Below are positions 54,272 through 62,805 of a DNA stretch of 64,000 nt, in pieces. A program made the translations under genes and the position numbers. The stretch comes from Canibacter zhuwentaonis. Its GTDB lineage: Bacteria; Actinomycetota; Actinomycetes; Actinomycetales; Microbacteriaceae. Position 1 is the first letter of the stretch. Every line of letters begins with the position of its first letter. The notes beneath the pieces are model-generated. The model was not told the DNA's origin and did not search any database. It worked only from the letters and a program-made list of their open reading frames with translations. The DNA lies in NCBI RefSeq assembly GCF_018531125.1, contig NZ_JAHDSY010000001.1, one strand, 5' to 3'.

Positions 54272-55837
54272 ATGAACACTTTTGGATCTCTCTCAGCACG
54301 TTTAACCGAGACTTTCGCGAAACTGCGCACTAAGGGCAAGCTTTCTGCGAGCGATGTTGACGGCACAGTTAGAGAGATCCGCCGAGCACTGCTCGAAGCG
54401 GATGTGGCACTGCCGGTTGTAAAAGATTTTGTGGGGCGGGTGCGGGAGCGCGCGCTCGGTGACGAGGTTAATGCGGCGCTCAACCCGGCGCAGCAGGTTG
54501 TGCAGATAGTAAATGATGAGCTGGTAGGGATTCTGGGCGGGCAGCAGCGCCGACTGATGTTTGCTAAGCAGCCGCCAACCATTTTAATGCTTGCGGGCTT
54601 GCAGGGTGCTGGTAAAACTACGCTCGCGGGTAAGCTTGCTAAGTGGCTTAAAAAGGAGGGGCACACACCGCTGCTGGTAGCGTGTGATTTGCAGCGCCCG
54701 AACGCGGTAACGCAGCTCGGAGTTGTTGCTGAGCAGGCGGGAGCTGCGATCTATGCACCAGAGCCTGGTAACGGTGTTGGCGATCCGGTGCGGGTTGCGC
54801 GCGATGGTGTGAGCTACGCGCGGGAGAAACATCACGATTTTGTTATTATCGACACCGCCGGTCGTTTGGGTGTTGATGCGGAGCTGATGCAGCAGGCGGC
54901 GGACATTCGTCGCGCCACAAATCCTGATGAGGTTTTGTTTGTTATTGACGCAATGATCGGTCAGGATGCTGTTGCAACAGCGCAGGCGTTCCAAACCGGA
55001 GTTGATTTTACGGGCGTTGTGCTGACAAAACTTGACGGTGACGCGCGCGGTGGTGCGGCGCTCTCGATCCGCGGAGTTACAGGCAAGCCGATTCTGTTTG
55101 CTGCAACCGGCGAAACGCTTGACGATTTTGAGCCTTTTCACCCGGATCGGATGGCGAGCAGGATTCTTGATTTGGGCGATGTGCTTACCCTGATAGAGCA
55201 GGCGCAGGCGGCTTTTAACGAGGAGGAAGCCCGCAAAACCGCCGAAAAAATAGCTAATGACCAGTTCACGCTTGACGATTTCTTGCACCAGATGCAGCAG
55301 CTGCGCGGGCAGGGCTCGATCAAAAAGATGATGGGTATGCTGCCTGGCATGGGCAAAATAAAACAGCAGCTCGAAGAGTTCGACGAACGCAAGATTTTGC
55401 ACACCGAGGCGATTATTCAGGCGATGACGAAAGCCGAGCGCGCTAATCCGAAGCTTCTCAACGGCTCTCGCAGATTGCGGATTGCGAAGGGCTCTGGTAT
55501 GACCGTAACAGATGTAAATATGCTGATGAAGCAGTTTGAACAGGCGTCTAAGATGATGCGCACCGTGGCGCGCGGTGGTGTGCCGCAGGTGTCGGGCATG
55601 AGTCCTGTTCCGGGGATGCACGGCGGTAAAAAGAAGCAGCAGGCGCAGGGTAAAAAACGCGGCGCGAAAAAGTCCGGCAACCCGGCAAAGCGCGCGGCTG
55701 CGGCGACAGCTGCCCCGGTTAAAGCGCAGGGTGCTGGCTTTGCGCTGAACAGTAGTGCGGCGAGTGCCGCCAAAGCCCCCCGCGCGGAAGATTTAGCGAA
55801 AGTGCAGAATATTCTACGTAACAGCGGATTGCGCTAG
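54272..55837 (+). CDS. ffh: Signal recognition particle protein Ffh
   Basis: About 521 residues. The NG domain has GLQGAGKTTLAGKLA, DTAGRLGVD and TKLDGDARGG. The methionine-rich M domain has MMGMLPGMGKIKQQ and the RNA-binding SRRLRIAKGSGM. A Lys/Ala-rich tail follows. ATG 54272 is favoured over GTG 54266. Partner of FtsY. Confidence 0.96.
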   Translation: MNTFGSLSARLTETFAKLRTKGKLSASDVDGTVREIRRALLEADVALPVVKDFVGRVRERALGDEVNAALNPAQQVVQIVNDELVGILGGQQRRLMFAKQPPTILMLAGLQGAGKTTLAGKLAKWLKKEGHTPLLVACDLQRPNAVTQLGVVAEQAGAAIYAPEPGNGVGDPVRVARDGVSYAREKHHDFVIIDTAGRLGVDAELMQQAADIRRATNPDEVLFVIDAMIGQDAVATAQAFQTGVDFTGVVLTKLDGDARGGAALSIRGVTGKPILFAATGETLDDFEPFHPDRMASRILDLGDVLTLIEQAQAAFNEEEARKTAEKIANDQFTLDDFLHQMQQLRGQGSIKKMMGMLPGMGKIKQQLEEFDERKILHTEAIIQAMTKAERANPKLLNGSRRLRIAKGSGMTVTDVNMLMKQFEQASKMMRTVARGGVPQVSGMSPVPGMHGGKKKQQAQGKKRGAKKSGNPAKRAAAATAAPVKAQGAGFALNSSAASAAKAPRAEDLAKVQNILRNSGLR

Positions 55838-55964
55838 TGCCCGGTTTGCTACGCGCCGGTCATATGAAGTTGCGGGCTTTGTTTCGCTCGGGGCGCAGAG
55901 TGTTTTAGCGAGTGCAGCGTTCCAATTTTCGGTAAAGGGCGCTTATTACACGGGTGCTGTGGCG

Positions 55965-57128
55965 CTAGCCGAGGATGGAATCTCGCATTTGCTGGGTTAG
56001 TTCTTTAACAACCGTTTGTAGCGCGGCGAGGGGTTGCGCGCCGGCTGCAATTTCGCGATTGTAGCTCATAATCTGCCTGGTGCTGTTGTTTTCTTTGGTC
56101 TCAGCCAGTTCCGCAACATAAGCCATTTCACTCTGACAGTTTAGCTCTGCGGCAATTGGTTCGAGCTCTTTGCAGAGGCTTTTGAGTAGTTCTGAGAGCG
56201 GTGCTTCAGTGCCGTGGTTGTCTGTTAAAACATTGGCTTCAAGCCCAAACCGTGCGGCGCGCCATTTATTTTCGATAATCACCAGCGGATGCAGCTTCCG
56301 TGGCGTCTCAGCGCTGTTAATTTTACGGTTCACGCTTTCAACCAGGCACTGCGTGAGCGCCGTTGTTGCGCTGATTTTCTTCAGATTGGTGGCTCCGTCG
56401 CAGGTGCGTACCTCAACTGTGCCAACGTGCGGTGCGGGGCGGATATCCCACCGTGCCTCGTTTATTTCCTCGAGTACTTTTGCGCGCCGCAGATCCGTGA
56501 TAGTCTGCTCAAATTCCTCCCAAGTGTGCATCTCCGGCGGGATTCCTGCGCTCGGCAGCTGCTGAAAAATCATTGTGCGGTTGGAAACATAGCCGGTGTT
56601 TTCAAGATTCCAAAACGGGCTGGATGCTGATATCCCGATTAGATAGGGCTGATAGGTTAGCAGCGAGTTCATAATCGCAACCGCGTTTTCACGTTTTGCA
56701 ACGCCAACGTGGGTATGCACCCCCCAAATCAGCATATTGCGCCCCCACCAGGCGTGGTGCGTGGCAAACTCCTGATAGCGCGGTTCTGCGGTTATTTTCT
56801 GCTCATGCCATTTTGAAAAGGGATGGCATCCGCCGCCAAAAGGAGCGATATCGTGCTCATCGCAAACCCGGATCAACAGTTCTGCCATCTCGCGCAGCTG
56901 AGCAACGGCTGATTTTACGCTGGGGTGCGGTGAAGTGACAAGCTCGACGGTGTTTTGCAGCAGTTCTTTGGTGAAAATCGCCTCCGGGTTGCCCTGCCAC
57001 TGCGCTTTCAGCTGCGGTAGTATCTCCGGCGCGGCATTAACAAGCTCTCCGGTTTCCTTGGAAACGAGAGCTAACTCCCACTCGATTCCTACTGAAGACT
57101 GGGGTGATTTCTTAAAACTGATTGACAT
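55965..57128 (-). CDS. GCS2-family carboxylate-amine ligase (YbdK-like glutamate--cysteine ligase)
   Basis: 387 residues. GIEWELALVSKETGELVNAA, GGGCHPFSKWHEQ, GVHTHVGV and PHVGTVEVRTCDGA match the YbdK/GCS2 group, which makes gamma-glutamylcysteine weakly in E. coli and serves ergothioneine or related pathways in some actinobacteria. No partner gene is adjacent, so the substrate is uncertain. Confidence 0.9.
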   Translation of the reverse strand: MSISFKKSPQSSVGIEWELALVSKETGELVNAAPEILPQLKAQWQGNPEAIFTKELLQNTVELVTSPHPSVKSAVAQLREMAELLIRVCDEHDIAPFGGGCHPFSKWHEQKITAEPRYQEFATHHAWWGRNMLIWGVHTHVGVAKRENAVAIMNSLLTYQPYLIGISASSPFWNLENTGYVSNRTMIFQQLPSAGIPPEMHTWEEFEQTITDLRRAKVLEEINEARWDIRPAPHVGTVEVRTCDGATNLKKISATTALTQCLVESVNRKINSAETPRKLHPLVIIENKWRAARFGLEANVLTDNHGTEAPLSELLKSLCKELEPIAAELNCQSEMAYVAELAETKENNSTRQIMSYNREIAAGAQPLAALQTVVKELTQQMRDSILG

Positions 57129-57570
57129 GGCGAGTTGATCCGGTGCTAGTGCGACATTTTAACCGACTATAGCTTACTATGTCAGTTCGATTATTTTGTT
57201 TGTGCGAAGGGAAGCGGATCGTTTGTTTGCGCGATGCCTGTATGCGACTGCGGGCGCTGGAACAGGCAGGTGATTGCGGACCTGGGTGCGGGCGCTGGAA
57301 CAGGCGTGCGGATAGGCGCAGCTACGGGCGCGGGAGCCCAGATTGCGCGCAGCTTTTCCCAGTATCTCCGGGTGATTTCACTCACCACTTTCGCGCAGTT
57401 TTACGCAACACTTTCGCGCAGTTTTGCGCAACACATTCGCACTGCGCTGTAAAATGGCTGGTCATGGCGAAAATTGCGATCCGCTATATAATTGCTGTAA
57501 GATATTAAACATAGCGTTTTATGGGTATGTGTAAAATGATTTAGTTTATTTATCTGGTAAGGATTCTAAA
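57129..57570. repeat. Intergenic region with two sets of short direct repeats
   Basis: TGCGGGCGCTGGAACAGGC occurs at 57249-57267 and 57287-57305. A 23-base unit (CACTTTCGCGCAGTTTT plus six bases) is tandemly repeated at 57386-57408 and 57409-57431, with one A/G difference. No gene is seen. The end of the region, with TAAGGA near 57557, leads into rpsP. Confidence 0.7.
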
Positions 57571-57996
57571 ATGGCAGTAAAAATTCGTCTCAAGCGCATG
57601 GGTAAGATTCGTGCGCCGTTCTATCGCGTTGTTGTTGCCGATTCACGCACCAAGCGTGACGGTCGCGTGATCGAAGAGATCGGCAAGTACCACCCAACTG
57701 AAAACCCATCATTCATCGAGATTAAATCAGATCGTGCGCAGTACTGGCTAAGCGTTGGCGCGCAGCCAACCGAGCAGGTGCGTGCGCTGCTGAAGCTAAC
57801 TGGTGACTGGGGCAAGTTTACGGGCGAGGGTAACACCGAGTCTGTTGTAAAAGCACCTGAGCCAAAGCCTGTTTTCTTGTACGATGGCAATAAAAAATCT
57901 GTGATTCGCCCACAGGCTGCAAAATCAGCTGCGACCGCGCCAGAGTCAGAAGCCGCTGCGACCGCCGCTGCTGAAACCGCCGAAGAGGCTGCGTAA
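57571..57996 (+). CDS. rpsP: 30S ribosomal protein S16
   Basis: 141 residues. KIRLKRMGKIRAPFYRVVVA and DGRVIEEIGKYHPTENP are diagnostic. The C-terminal ~45 residues are Ala/Glu-rich, an extension common in actinobacteria. First gene of rpsP-khpA-rimM-trmD. Confidence 0.97.
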   Translation: MAVKIRLKRMGKIRAPFYRVVVADSRTKRDGRVIEEIGKYHPTENPSFIEIKSDRAQYWLSVGAQPTEQVRALLKLTGDWGKFTGEGNTESVVKAPEPKPVFLYDGNKKSVIRPQAAKSAATAPESEAAATAAAETAEEAA

Positions 57997-58001
57997 ATTC
58001 A

Positions 58002-58262
58002 ATGAGCTCAAACTCATCACTGCAGGCTATTTTAAGCCACCTGGTAAGTGGCATAGTTACAAAGCCCGAGGGCGTTAATATTAGCGCCTTCACGGATGTT
58101 CGCGGTCAGGTTTTGCAAGTGCGAGTTGATCCCGTGGATTTGGGGCGCGTAATCGGTAAACGGGGGCGCACCGTGCAGGCTTTACGCACTGTTATTAGCG
58201 CCCTGGCAAAGGGTGAGCCGGTGCGTGTTGAGGTTGTTGAAACTGACTACGAGAGCTCCTAA
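58002..58262 (+). CDS. khpA: KH-domain RNA-binding protein KhpA
   Basis: 86 residues with a single KH domain; GRVIGKRGRTVQALRTVI holds the GxxG loop. Located between S16 and RimM as usual. KhpA proteins act with KhpB in RNA regulation and cell-size control in some Gram-positives. Confidence 0.92.
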   Translation: MSSNSSLQAILSHLVSGIVTKPEGVNISAFTDVRGQVLQVRVDPVDLGRVIGKRGRTVQALRTVISALAKGEPVRVEVVETDYESS

Positions 58263-58263
58263 G

Positions 58264-59022
58264 ATGAGCGAGAAATCGCGTGTTTTAGCTCCCCGCCCGG
58301 AAATCGGCGCGGGGAGTTTGCGCGTGGCACGGTTAACCAAGCCGCACGGGCTTAAAGGTGCTCTGAAACTAGAGCTTTACACTGACAATCCGGAGCTGCG
58401 TTTCACGCCCGGAGCGGTTTTTTATTTGCAGGTGCCACGCGATAGCGTGTGGTTTAATAAGACAATCACTCTCACACAGCTGCGCTGGTTTAATAACGTG
58501 CCCGTGGGATTTTTTGATGAGATCAGTGACCGCACGGTGGCTGAGAGTGCGGCGCGCGCAATTTTATGGATAGATGAGGCCACGATCAATGCGGGCGCTG
58601 AAGAAAACGCCTGGTACGATACTGAGCTGGTCGGGCTGAGCGTGCGCGAGGGCGAAAAAACGCTAGGCACCGTTGAGAGTGTCGAGCATCTGCCGTCGCA
58701 GGATCTGCTCGTGGTAACAACTCTTGACGGCGCAACCGTGCTTGTGCCCCTTGTGAACGAGATTGTGCCCGAAGTAAACACCGCCGAGGGGTATGTTGTT
58801 GTGACTCCTCCCGGCGGGCTTTTCGAGACTGCGGCGGATGCTGCTGTAGGTGCGGGTGATACTGCGGGGGCGCAAACTGCGTGCGAACAAAATACTTGCG
58901 GGCAGGAAAAGAGCATTGCCAAGGCGACGGAAAATGCGGATGCGCAGGCAAAGCGCGCGGTCGAGTACGCCAGCGCAATTGTTGACACTGCTGCTGACGC
59001 CGTTGCTAAAACCGCTGATTAG
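58264..59022 (+). CDS. rimM: 16S rRNA processing protein RimM
   Basis: 252 residues. RVARLTKPHGLKGALKLELY, the linker NAWYDTELVGLSV, and the C-terminal barrel VPLVNEIVPEVN are typical. The final ~75 residues (Ala/Cys/Asp-rich, GAQTACEQNTCGQEKSIA) go beyond the usual end. ATG 58264 lies two bases after the khpA stop. Confidence 0.93.
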   Translation: MSEKSRVLAPRPEIGAGSLRVARLTKPHGLKGALKLELYTDNPELRFTPGAVFYLQVPRDSVWFNKTITLTQLRWFNNVPVGFFDEISDRTVAESAARAILWIDEATINAGAEENAWYDTELVGLSVREGEKTLGTVESVEHLPSQDLLVVTTLDGATVLVPLVNEIVPEVNTAEGYVVVTPPGGLFETAADAAVGAGDTAGAQTACEQNTCGQEKSIAKATENADAQAKRAVEYASAIVDTAADAVAKTAD

Positions 59023-59035
59023 AGTCTAGTTTAAG

Positions 59036-59728
59036 ATGAAAATCGACGTTGTTTCAATTTTCCCCGTGTTCTTTAATGTGCTAGAGCTTTCCCTGCTGGG
59101 CAAAGCTAGAGCCCGTGGGATGCTTGATTTTGCCGTGCACGATCTACGCGATCACACGCACGACAAGCATCGCACAGTCGACGGAACCCCCGCAGGCGGT
59201 GGGGCAGGAATGGTTATGAAAGCCGAGCCTTGGGGTAGCGCGCTCGACAGTCTGATTGCGGGCGGAACAGATCCGCTGCTGATATTCCCTGCGCCCGCAG
59301 GAGAGGTTTTTAATCAGCGCCTCGCTCACGAACTCGCTGCTGAAAAACACCTTATTTTTGGGTGCGGTCGCTACGAGGGAATTGACCAGCGGGTTTTTGA
59401 CGAGTACACCGCCCGTGCCCGCGTTAAGCTCGTGAGTCTGGGTGACTACGTTTTAAACGGCGGCGAGGTTGCGACGGTCGCAATTATCGAGGCGGTTGCG
59501 AGGCTGCTGCCGGGCATGGTTGGCAACCCCGAGAGCCTTGTTGAGGAGTCACATGAGGGCGGGATGCTGGAGTACCCCAATTACACGCAGCCGGCGGTGT
59601 GGCGCGGGCGTGAAATCCCTGAGGTTTTACGCAGCGGCAATCACGCGGCAATAGCTAAGTGGCGGGCCGAGCAACGCCTGCTACGCACCCGGGAGCTGCG
59701 CCCCGATCTGCTGGGCGACGCGGACTAA
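59036..59728 (+). CDS. trmD: tRNA (guanine-37-N1)-methyltransferase
   Basis: A 230-residue SPOUT enzyme that methylates G37 and prevents frameshifting. MKIDVVSIFPVFFNVLELSL, DGTPAGGGAGMVMKAEP, IFGCGRYEGIDQRV and SLGDYVLNGGEVA are diagnostic. Last gene of its operon. Confidence 0.97.
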   Translation: MKIDVVSIFPVFFNVLELSLLGKARARGMLDFAVHDLRDHTHDKHRTVDGTPAGGGAGMVMKAEPWGSALDSLIAGGTDPLLIFPAPAGEVFNQRLAHELAAEKHLIFGCGRYEGIDQRVFDEYTARARVKLVSLGDYVLNGGEVATVAIIEAVARLLPGMVGNPESLVEESHEGGMLEYPNYTQPAVWRGREIPEVLRSGNHAAIAKWRAEQRLLRTRELRPDLLGDAD

Positions 59729-59998
59729 ATTATAGCGGATCGCACATCGCGATCTGTTGTTGCTGGGTGGCGCGAGCCGCACAGGGCTTTTGGCAGCGCG
59801 GGACTGTTGGTCGGCAAGGATTCTTTATGGCGGATCGCGCAAGTCGTGCTTATTGAGAGACTTTATTAATTAGTCATATTTCTTCCCGTTTGCATAGTAA
59901 AAGGTGTAGCATGAGAAATGAGTTAGTTTAAGAAGGCTATTCTTTTGCTGACCAACTATCCGCTATTGAACTTCTAGTTTGAATTAAGGAGGTGCATC

Positions 59999-60073
59999 GT
60001 GAATACAAGCTATGACGTAACATCATGCGAGTGCTCATGTAGCTGCTCTTGCGGTTGCTCTTGCAGCGCGTAA
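59999..60073 (+). CDS. 24-residue CXC-repeat cysteine-rich peptide
   Basis: GTG 59999 is preceded by a full Shine-Dalgarno site AAGGAGGTG (59986-59994, 6 bases away). The peptide is MNTSYDVTS followed by CECSCSCSCGCSCSA and then TAA: seven Cys at every second position (10 to 22). An in-frame TAG 24 bases upstream excludes a longer leader. A strong hairpin follows 13 bases after the stop. The pattern suits a cysteine-sensing leader peptide, a tiny metallothionein-like metal binder, or a ribosomally made peptide with azole or thioether processing. None can be chosen from sequence. The upstream gap 59729-59985 has no gene. Confidence 0.6.
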   Translation: MNTSYDVTSCECSCSCSCGCSCSA

Positions 60074-60086
60074 CCCTATCTAAAAT

Positions 60087-60119
60087 TTTGACTGGGGTGC
60101 GGGCTGCGCCCCGGTCAAA
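60087..60119. terminator. Strong hairpin after the Cys-rich peptide
   Basis: TTTGACTGGGGTGC (60087-60100) pairs along its full length, with two G-U pairs, with GCGCCCCGGTCAAA (60106-60119) around GGGCT. The U-run is on the minus-strand side (AAAATTTT at 60082-60089), so it may terminate in either direction or act as an attenuator. Confidence 0.65.
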
Positions 60120-60157
60120 CTACGTTTAGAGGCTGGGTTTGCGCGGCACGCGGAGCT

Positions 60158-60173
60158 AAAGTTGAACAACTTT
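60158..60173. repeat. 16-base palindrome AAAGTTGAACAACTTT
   Basis: A perfect AAAGTTG-AA-CAACTTT inverted repeat ends 8 bases before GTG 60181. It could be an operator, or a hairpin over the ribosome site of that small frame. Confidence 0.45.
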
Positions 60174-60180
60174 CGCGATT

Positions 60181-60369
60181 GTGAACAGCAGCACAAGTCT
60201 GCGCACTGTGTTCGAGCTTACGGGCGAGCGTTCTACTTCGGGTACTTTGAGCGTCACTGGTCGTGTGGAATGTAATACTGATGAGCGCTGGCATCGTGAT
60301 TCTAATTTCGTTTTCGACTATGCTGATTTGCTGTTTAATGGGCGGTTGTGCTCGTGTTGGGTGTTATAA
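60181..60369 (+). CDS. Hypothetical 62-residue protein
   Basis: The GTG-started frame has protein-like composition (VFELTGERSTSGTLSVTGRV; HRDSNFVFDYADLLFNG) and ends LCSCWVL, but has no Shine-Dalgarno site. It matches no family I know. It may be a fragment or a poorly expressed partner of the Cys-rich peptide. Confidence 0.3.
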   Translation: MNSSTSLRTVFELTGERSTSGTLSVTGRVECNTDERWHRDSNFVFDYADLLFNGRLCSCWVL

Positions 60370-60432
60370 CCGGGCTGATGGGATGTCGCAGGTATTCGCG
60401 GATTAGCTAGTGTCGGGCTTATGTCCGCCGAA

Positions 60433-60461
60433 TTTTATTTTACCGTGTTTTAAGGTAGTAT
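60433..60461 (+). promoter_or_regulatory. Predicted promoter of rplS
   Basis: TAGTAT (60456-60461) in the context GGTAGTATATT, identical over 11 bases to the rplU -10 region. The -35 TTTTAT is weak, with a 17-base spacer. A leader of about 120 bases precedes rplS. Confidence 0.5.
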
Positions 60462-60585
60462 ATTGCCCTGTGCTGGTTTTACTCGCCGCTGCCGCAAGGG
60501 TGTGCGAGTTTTAACAACCGGTGTGATTTGGTTTTATTCCTAACAGATGTGATTCGACTTGCGGCGAGCGCAGAAAGAAGCAAAA

Positions 60586-60936
60586 ATGCAGAAGCTAGAT
60601 TTTCTAGATGCCCAGTCTCTTAAAACAGACGTTCCAGATTTTCGTGCTGGTGATACGGTTAAAGTTCACGTAAACATCGTCGAGGGTAACCGTTCTCGTG
60701 TGCAGATCTTCCAAGGCATTGTTATCGCCCGTCACGGTGACGGCGTGCGTGAAACATTCACCGTGCGTAAAATTAGTTTCCAGGTTGGTGTTGAGCGTAA
60801 GTTCCCAGTACACTCACCTGCTATCGATAAAATAGAGATTGTGAGCCGTGGTGTTGTGCGTCGCGCCAAGCTGTACTACTTGCGTGGTCTCACCGGCAAA
60901 AAAGCAAAGATCCGCGAAAAACGCGACGATATCTAA
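60586..60936 (+). CDS. rplS: 50S ribosomal protein L19
   Basis: 116 residues. MQKLDFLDAQSLKTDVPDF, FQGIVIARHGDGVRETFTVR and KLYYLRGLTGKKAKIREKR are diagnostic. ATG 60586 follows AGAAAGAAG. The frame is open to TTG 60559 but that extension is not conserved. Confidence 0.97.
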   Translation: MQKLDFLDAQSLKTDVPDFRAGDTVKVHVNIVEGNRSRVQIFQGIVIARHGDGVRETFTVRKISFQVGVERKFPVHSPAIDKIEIVSRGVVRRAKLYYLRGLTGKKAKIREKRDDI

Positions 60937-60946
60937 AAGAATTCTT

Positions 60947-60990
60947 AAAAACAGGGTCATTGGGGTTCATCCGCGATGACCCTGTTTTGT
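60947..60990 (+). terminator. Rho-independent terminator after rplS
   Basis: AAAACAGGGTCAT (60948-60960) pairs with ATGACCCTGTTTT (60976-60988). The stretch 60991-61265 holds no gene. Confidence 0.85.
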
Positions 60991-61265
60991 AATAAGCGGT
61001 GGTAAATAAGTGGTGATGCGGTGCTGGGCGTAGTGCTAGAGCACAGGTGTGCTGGTGCGTAGGTACTGGCTCAGAGGTGGCAGGGCTGCGCAGATCGCTT
61101 ATCCTCGCTAGTAGTTAGCGACCAGCCAATCAGCTAGAAACAGACCCCGTTCAAAACATCCGCCCATCCGCCGCGCGGCTCTCTTTGTGCGGTGTCTGCA
61201 GTATCCGCTAAGTAAAAAAAGATAAACTCAAAGCTGTTTATTGTTTTGTATTTTAGGGAGCGTGC

Positions 61266-62099
61266 GTGTTCAAAAAAACCAAAAAAGAGGATCAAAAAAA
61301 GACGCTTTTGCGTTCCCTAACAGAAACCGCAATGATGATCGCGATAGCCTTGCTCGCGTCTTTTTTACTAAACACCTTCTTAATCCGTAGCTTTTACATC
61401 CCCTCAGCATCAATGCAAAACACGCTGCAGGTTAATGACCACGTGCTCGTTAACAAACTCGTACCAAAGGTTGTTGCGCTGCAACGAGGCGATATTGTCG
61501 TTTTTGACGATCCGGGAGGGTGGCTCGTTGGAGCTGTTGCGCCGCCAGCTAATCCGGTGCAAAAAGTGCTGCAAAAAATCGGTATTTTCCCCGACGCAAC
61601 CGACAACAAATACCTCATAAAACGCGTTATCGGAGTTGCGGGCGACCGCATTCAGTGCTGCGGCGCAAGCGGCAAACTAAAGGTTAACGGGGTAGAGATT
61701 GACGAACCCTACGCGGTGATTCCCGCCGGGCAAACACGCGTTTCGGCAGTAGACTTTGATGTTACGGTGCCTGCCGGGCATATTTGGGTTATGGGTGATA
61801 ACCGCTACGACTCCCGCGATTCGCGCTACAACCAGGATCAGCCTACAAAAGGGTTTGTGCCGGTCGAAAACATTGTCGGCAGGGCGTTCCTGCTAACATA
61901 TCCGTTTAATCGGCTAACAATCCTGGGCAATTATCCCGAGACTTTCAGCAGGGTGCCGCCAGCAGAGGGCGGATCCGCCGCCGCAAAGGCAAGCTCGGTA
62001 GCAGCAAGCGCTACAGGCGCTAACAGTGCGGAGCAAACCCCCGCCGCAGCGCGCCACCCTCAAGCAAACCGCGCAGCAAAAACCGACGGGGCGTACTAG
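61266..62099 (+). CDS. lepB: Signal peptidase I
   Basis: 277 residues. One N-terminal membrane span (about 21-40) is followed by the catalytic Ser in IPSASM (Ser49) and the general-base Lys in YLIKRVIGVAGD. The box GDNRYDSRDSR follows. It removes Sec signal peptides, including those of the three wall-anchored proteins here. The C-terminal ~45 residues are Ala-rich and variable. GTG start. Confidence 0.95.
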   Translation: MFKKTKKEDQKKTLLRSLTETAMMIAIALLASFLLNTFLIRSFYIPSASMQNTLQVNDHVLVNKLVPKVVALQRGDIVVFDDPGGWLVGAVAPPANPVQKVLQKIGIFPDATDNKYLIKRVIGVAGDRIQCCGASGKLKVNGVEIDEPYAVIPAGQTRVSAVDFDVTVPAGHIWVMGDNRYDSRDSRYNQDQPTKGFVPVENIVGRAFLLTYPFNRLTILGNYPETFSRVPPAEGGSAAAKASSVAASATGANSAEQTPAAARHPQANRAAKTDGAY

Positions 62100-62105
62100 C
62101 AAACC

Positions 62106-62771
62106 ATGACAGAAGTGTTTAATAACCGTGTTAAAAACCCGACGAGCGATTACGAGAACGAGTTGCTCGCGGTGTATGACAGGGTTATTGGTGTCGACGA
62201 GGCCGGCAGGGGCGCTATCGCCGGCCCGGTTGCTGTCGGAGCGCAACTGCTCACACTAACCGAGCCACCGACTTTCCCCACCGGGCTAAGAGACTCTAAG
62301 CTGCTCACACCTCGCCGTCGCGAGGCCGTCCATGAAGAACTCGCCCGCGCATCAACCGGCGCGGTGGGATTTACAAGCCCCGCCATCATTGACAGCGAGG
62401 GTATTATCGCGGGTCTTGCAGCCGCCGCAATTGCCGCGCTGCGAAAACTGCTGCGCAAAAGCCCTGCGGCGCTCTTAAATGCGGTGATTCTGCTAGACGG
62501 CAAACACGACTGGCTCACTCCGGCGATAACAGCAGAGTTCACAGCCGCACCCCGGGTGATTACGCGGGTTGGAGCTGACAGCGCCTGCACGGTTGTGGCG
62601 GCAGCGAGCGTGCGCGTAAAAGTCGCGCGCGACCGGCTAATGTGTACCCTCGCACAAGAACTGCCAGAATACCTGTGGCAAAACAATAAGGGGTACGGCT
62701 CCGCCGCCCACTATCAGGCGATAGCGGATCACGGAGTTACACCGCAACACCGCGTGAGCTGGATCCGCTAA
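62106..62771 (+). CDS. rnhB: Ribonuclease HII
   Basis: 221 residues. GVDEAGRGAIAGPVAVGA gives the catalytic Asp-Glu pair near residues 30-31, with GLRDSKLLTPRRRE and the later Asp in LLDGKHDW. It removes RNA from RNA-DNA hybrids and misincorporated ribonucleotides. It starts 6 bases after lepB, a conserved pairing. Confidence 0.95.
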   Translation: MTEVFNNRVKNPTSDYENELLAVYDRVIGVDEAGRGAIAGPVAVGAQLLTLTEPPTFPTGLRDSKLLTPRRREAVHEELARASTGAVGFTSPAIIDSEGIIAGLAAAAIAALRKLLRKSPAALLNAVILLDGKHDWLTPAITAEFTAAPRVITRVGADSACTVVAAASVRVKVARDRLMCTLAQELPEYLWQNNKGYGSAAHYQAIADHGVTPQHRVSWIR

Positions 62772-62805
62772 ATATTAGTACAGTCGCACAGGGTATCTTT
62801 AGAGC

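Noticed and set aside
60087..60119. Reading the hairpin as a riboswitch for rplS
   Set aside because: It lies about 340 bases before the predicted rplS promoter, so it belongs to the peptide transcript, not to rplS.
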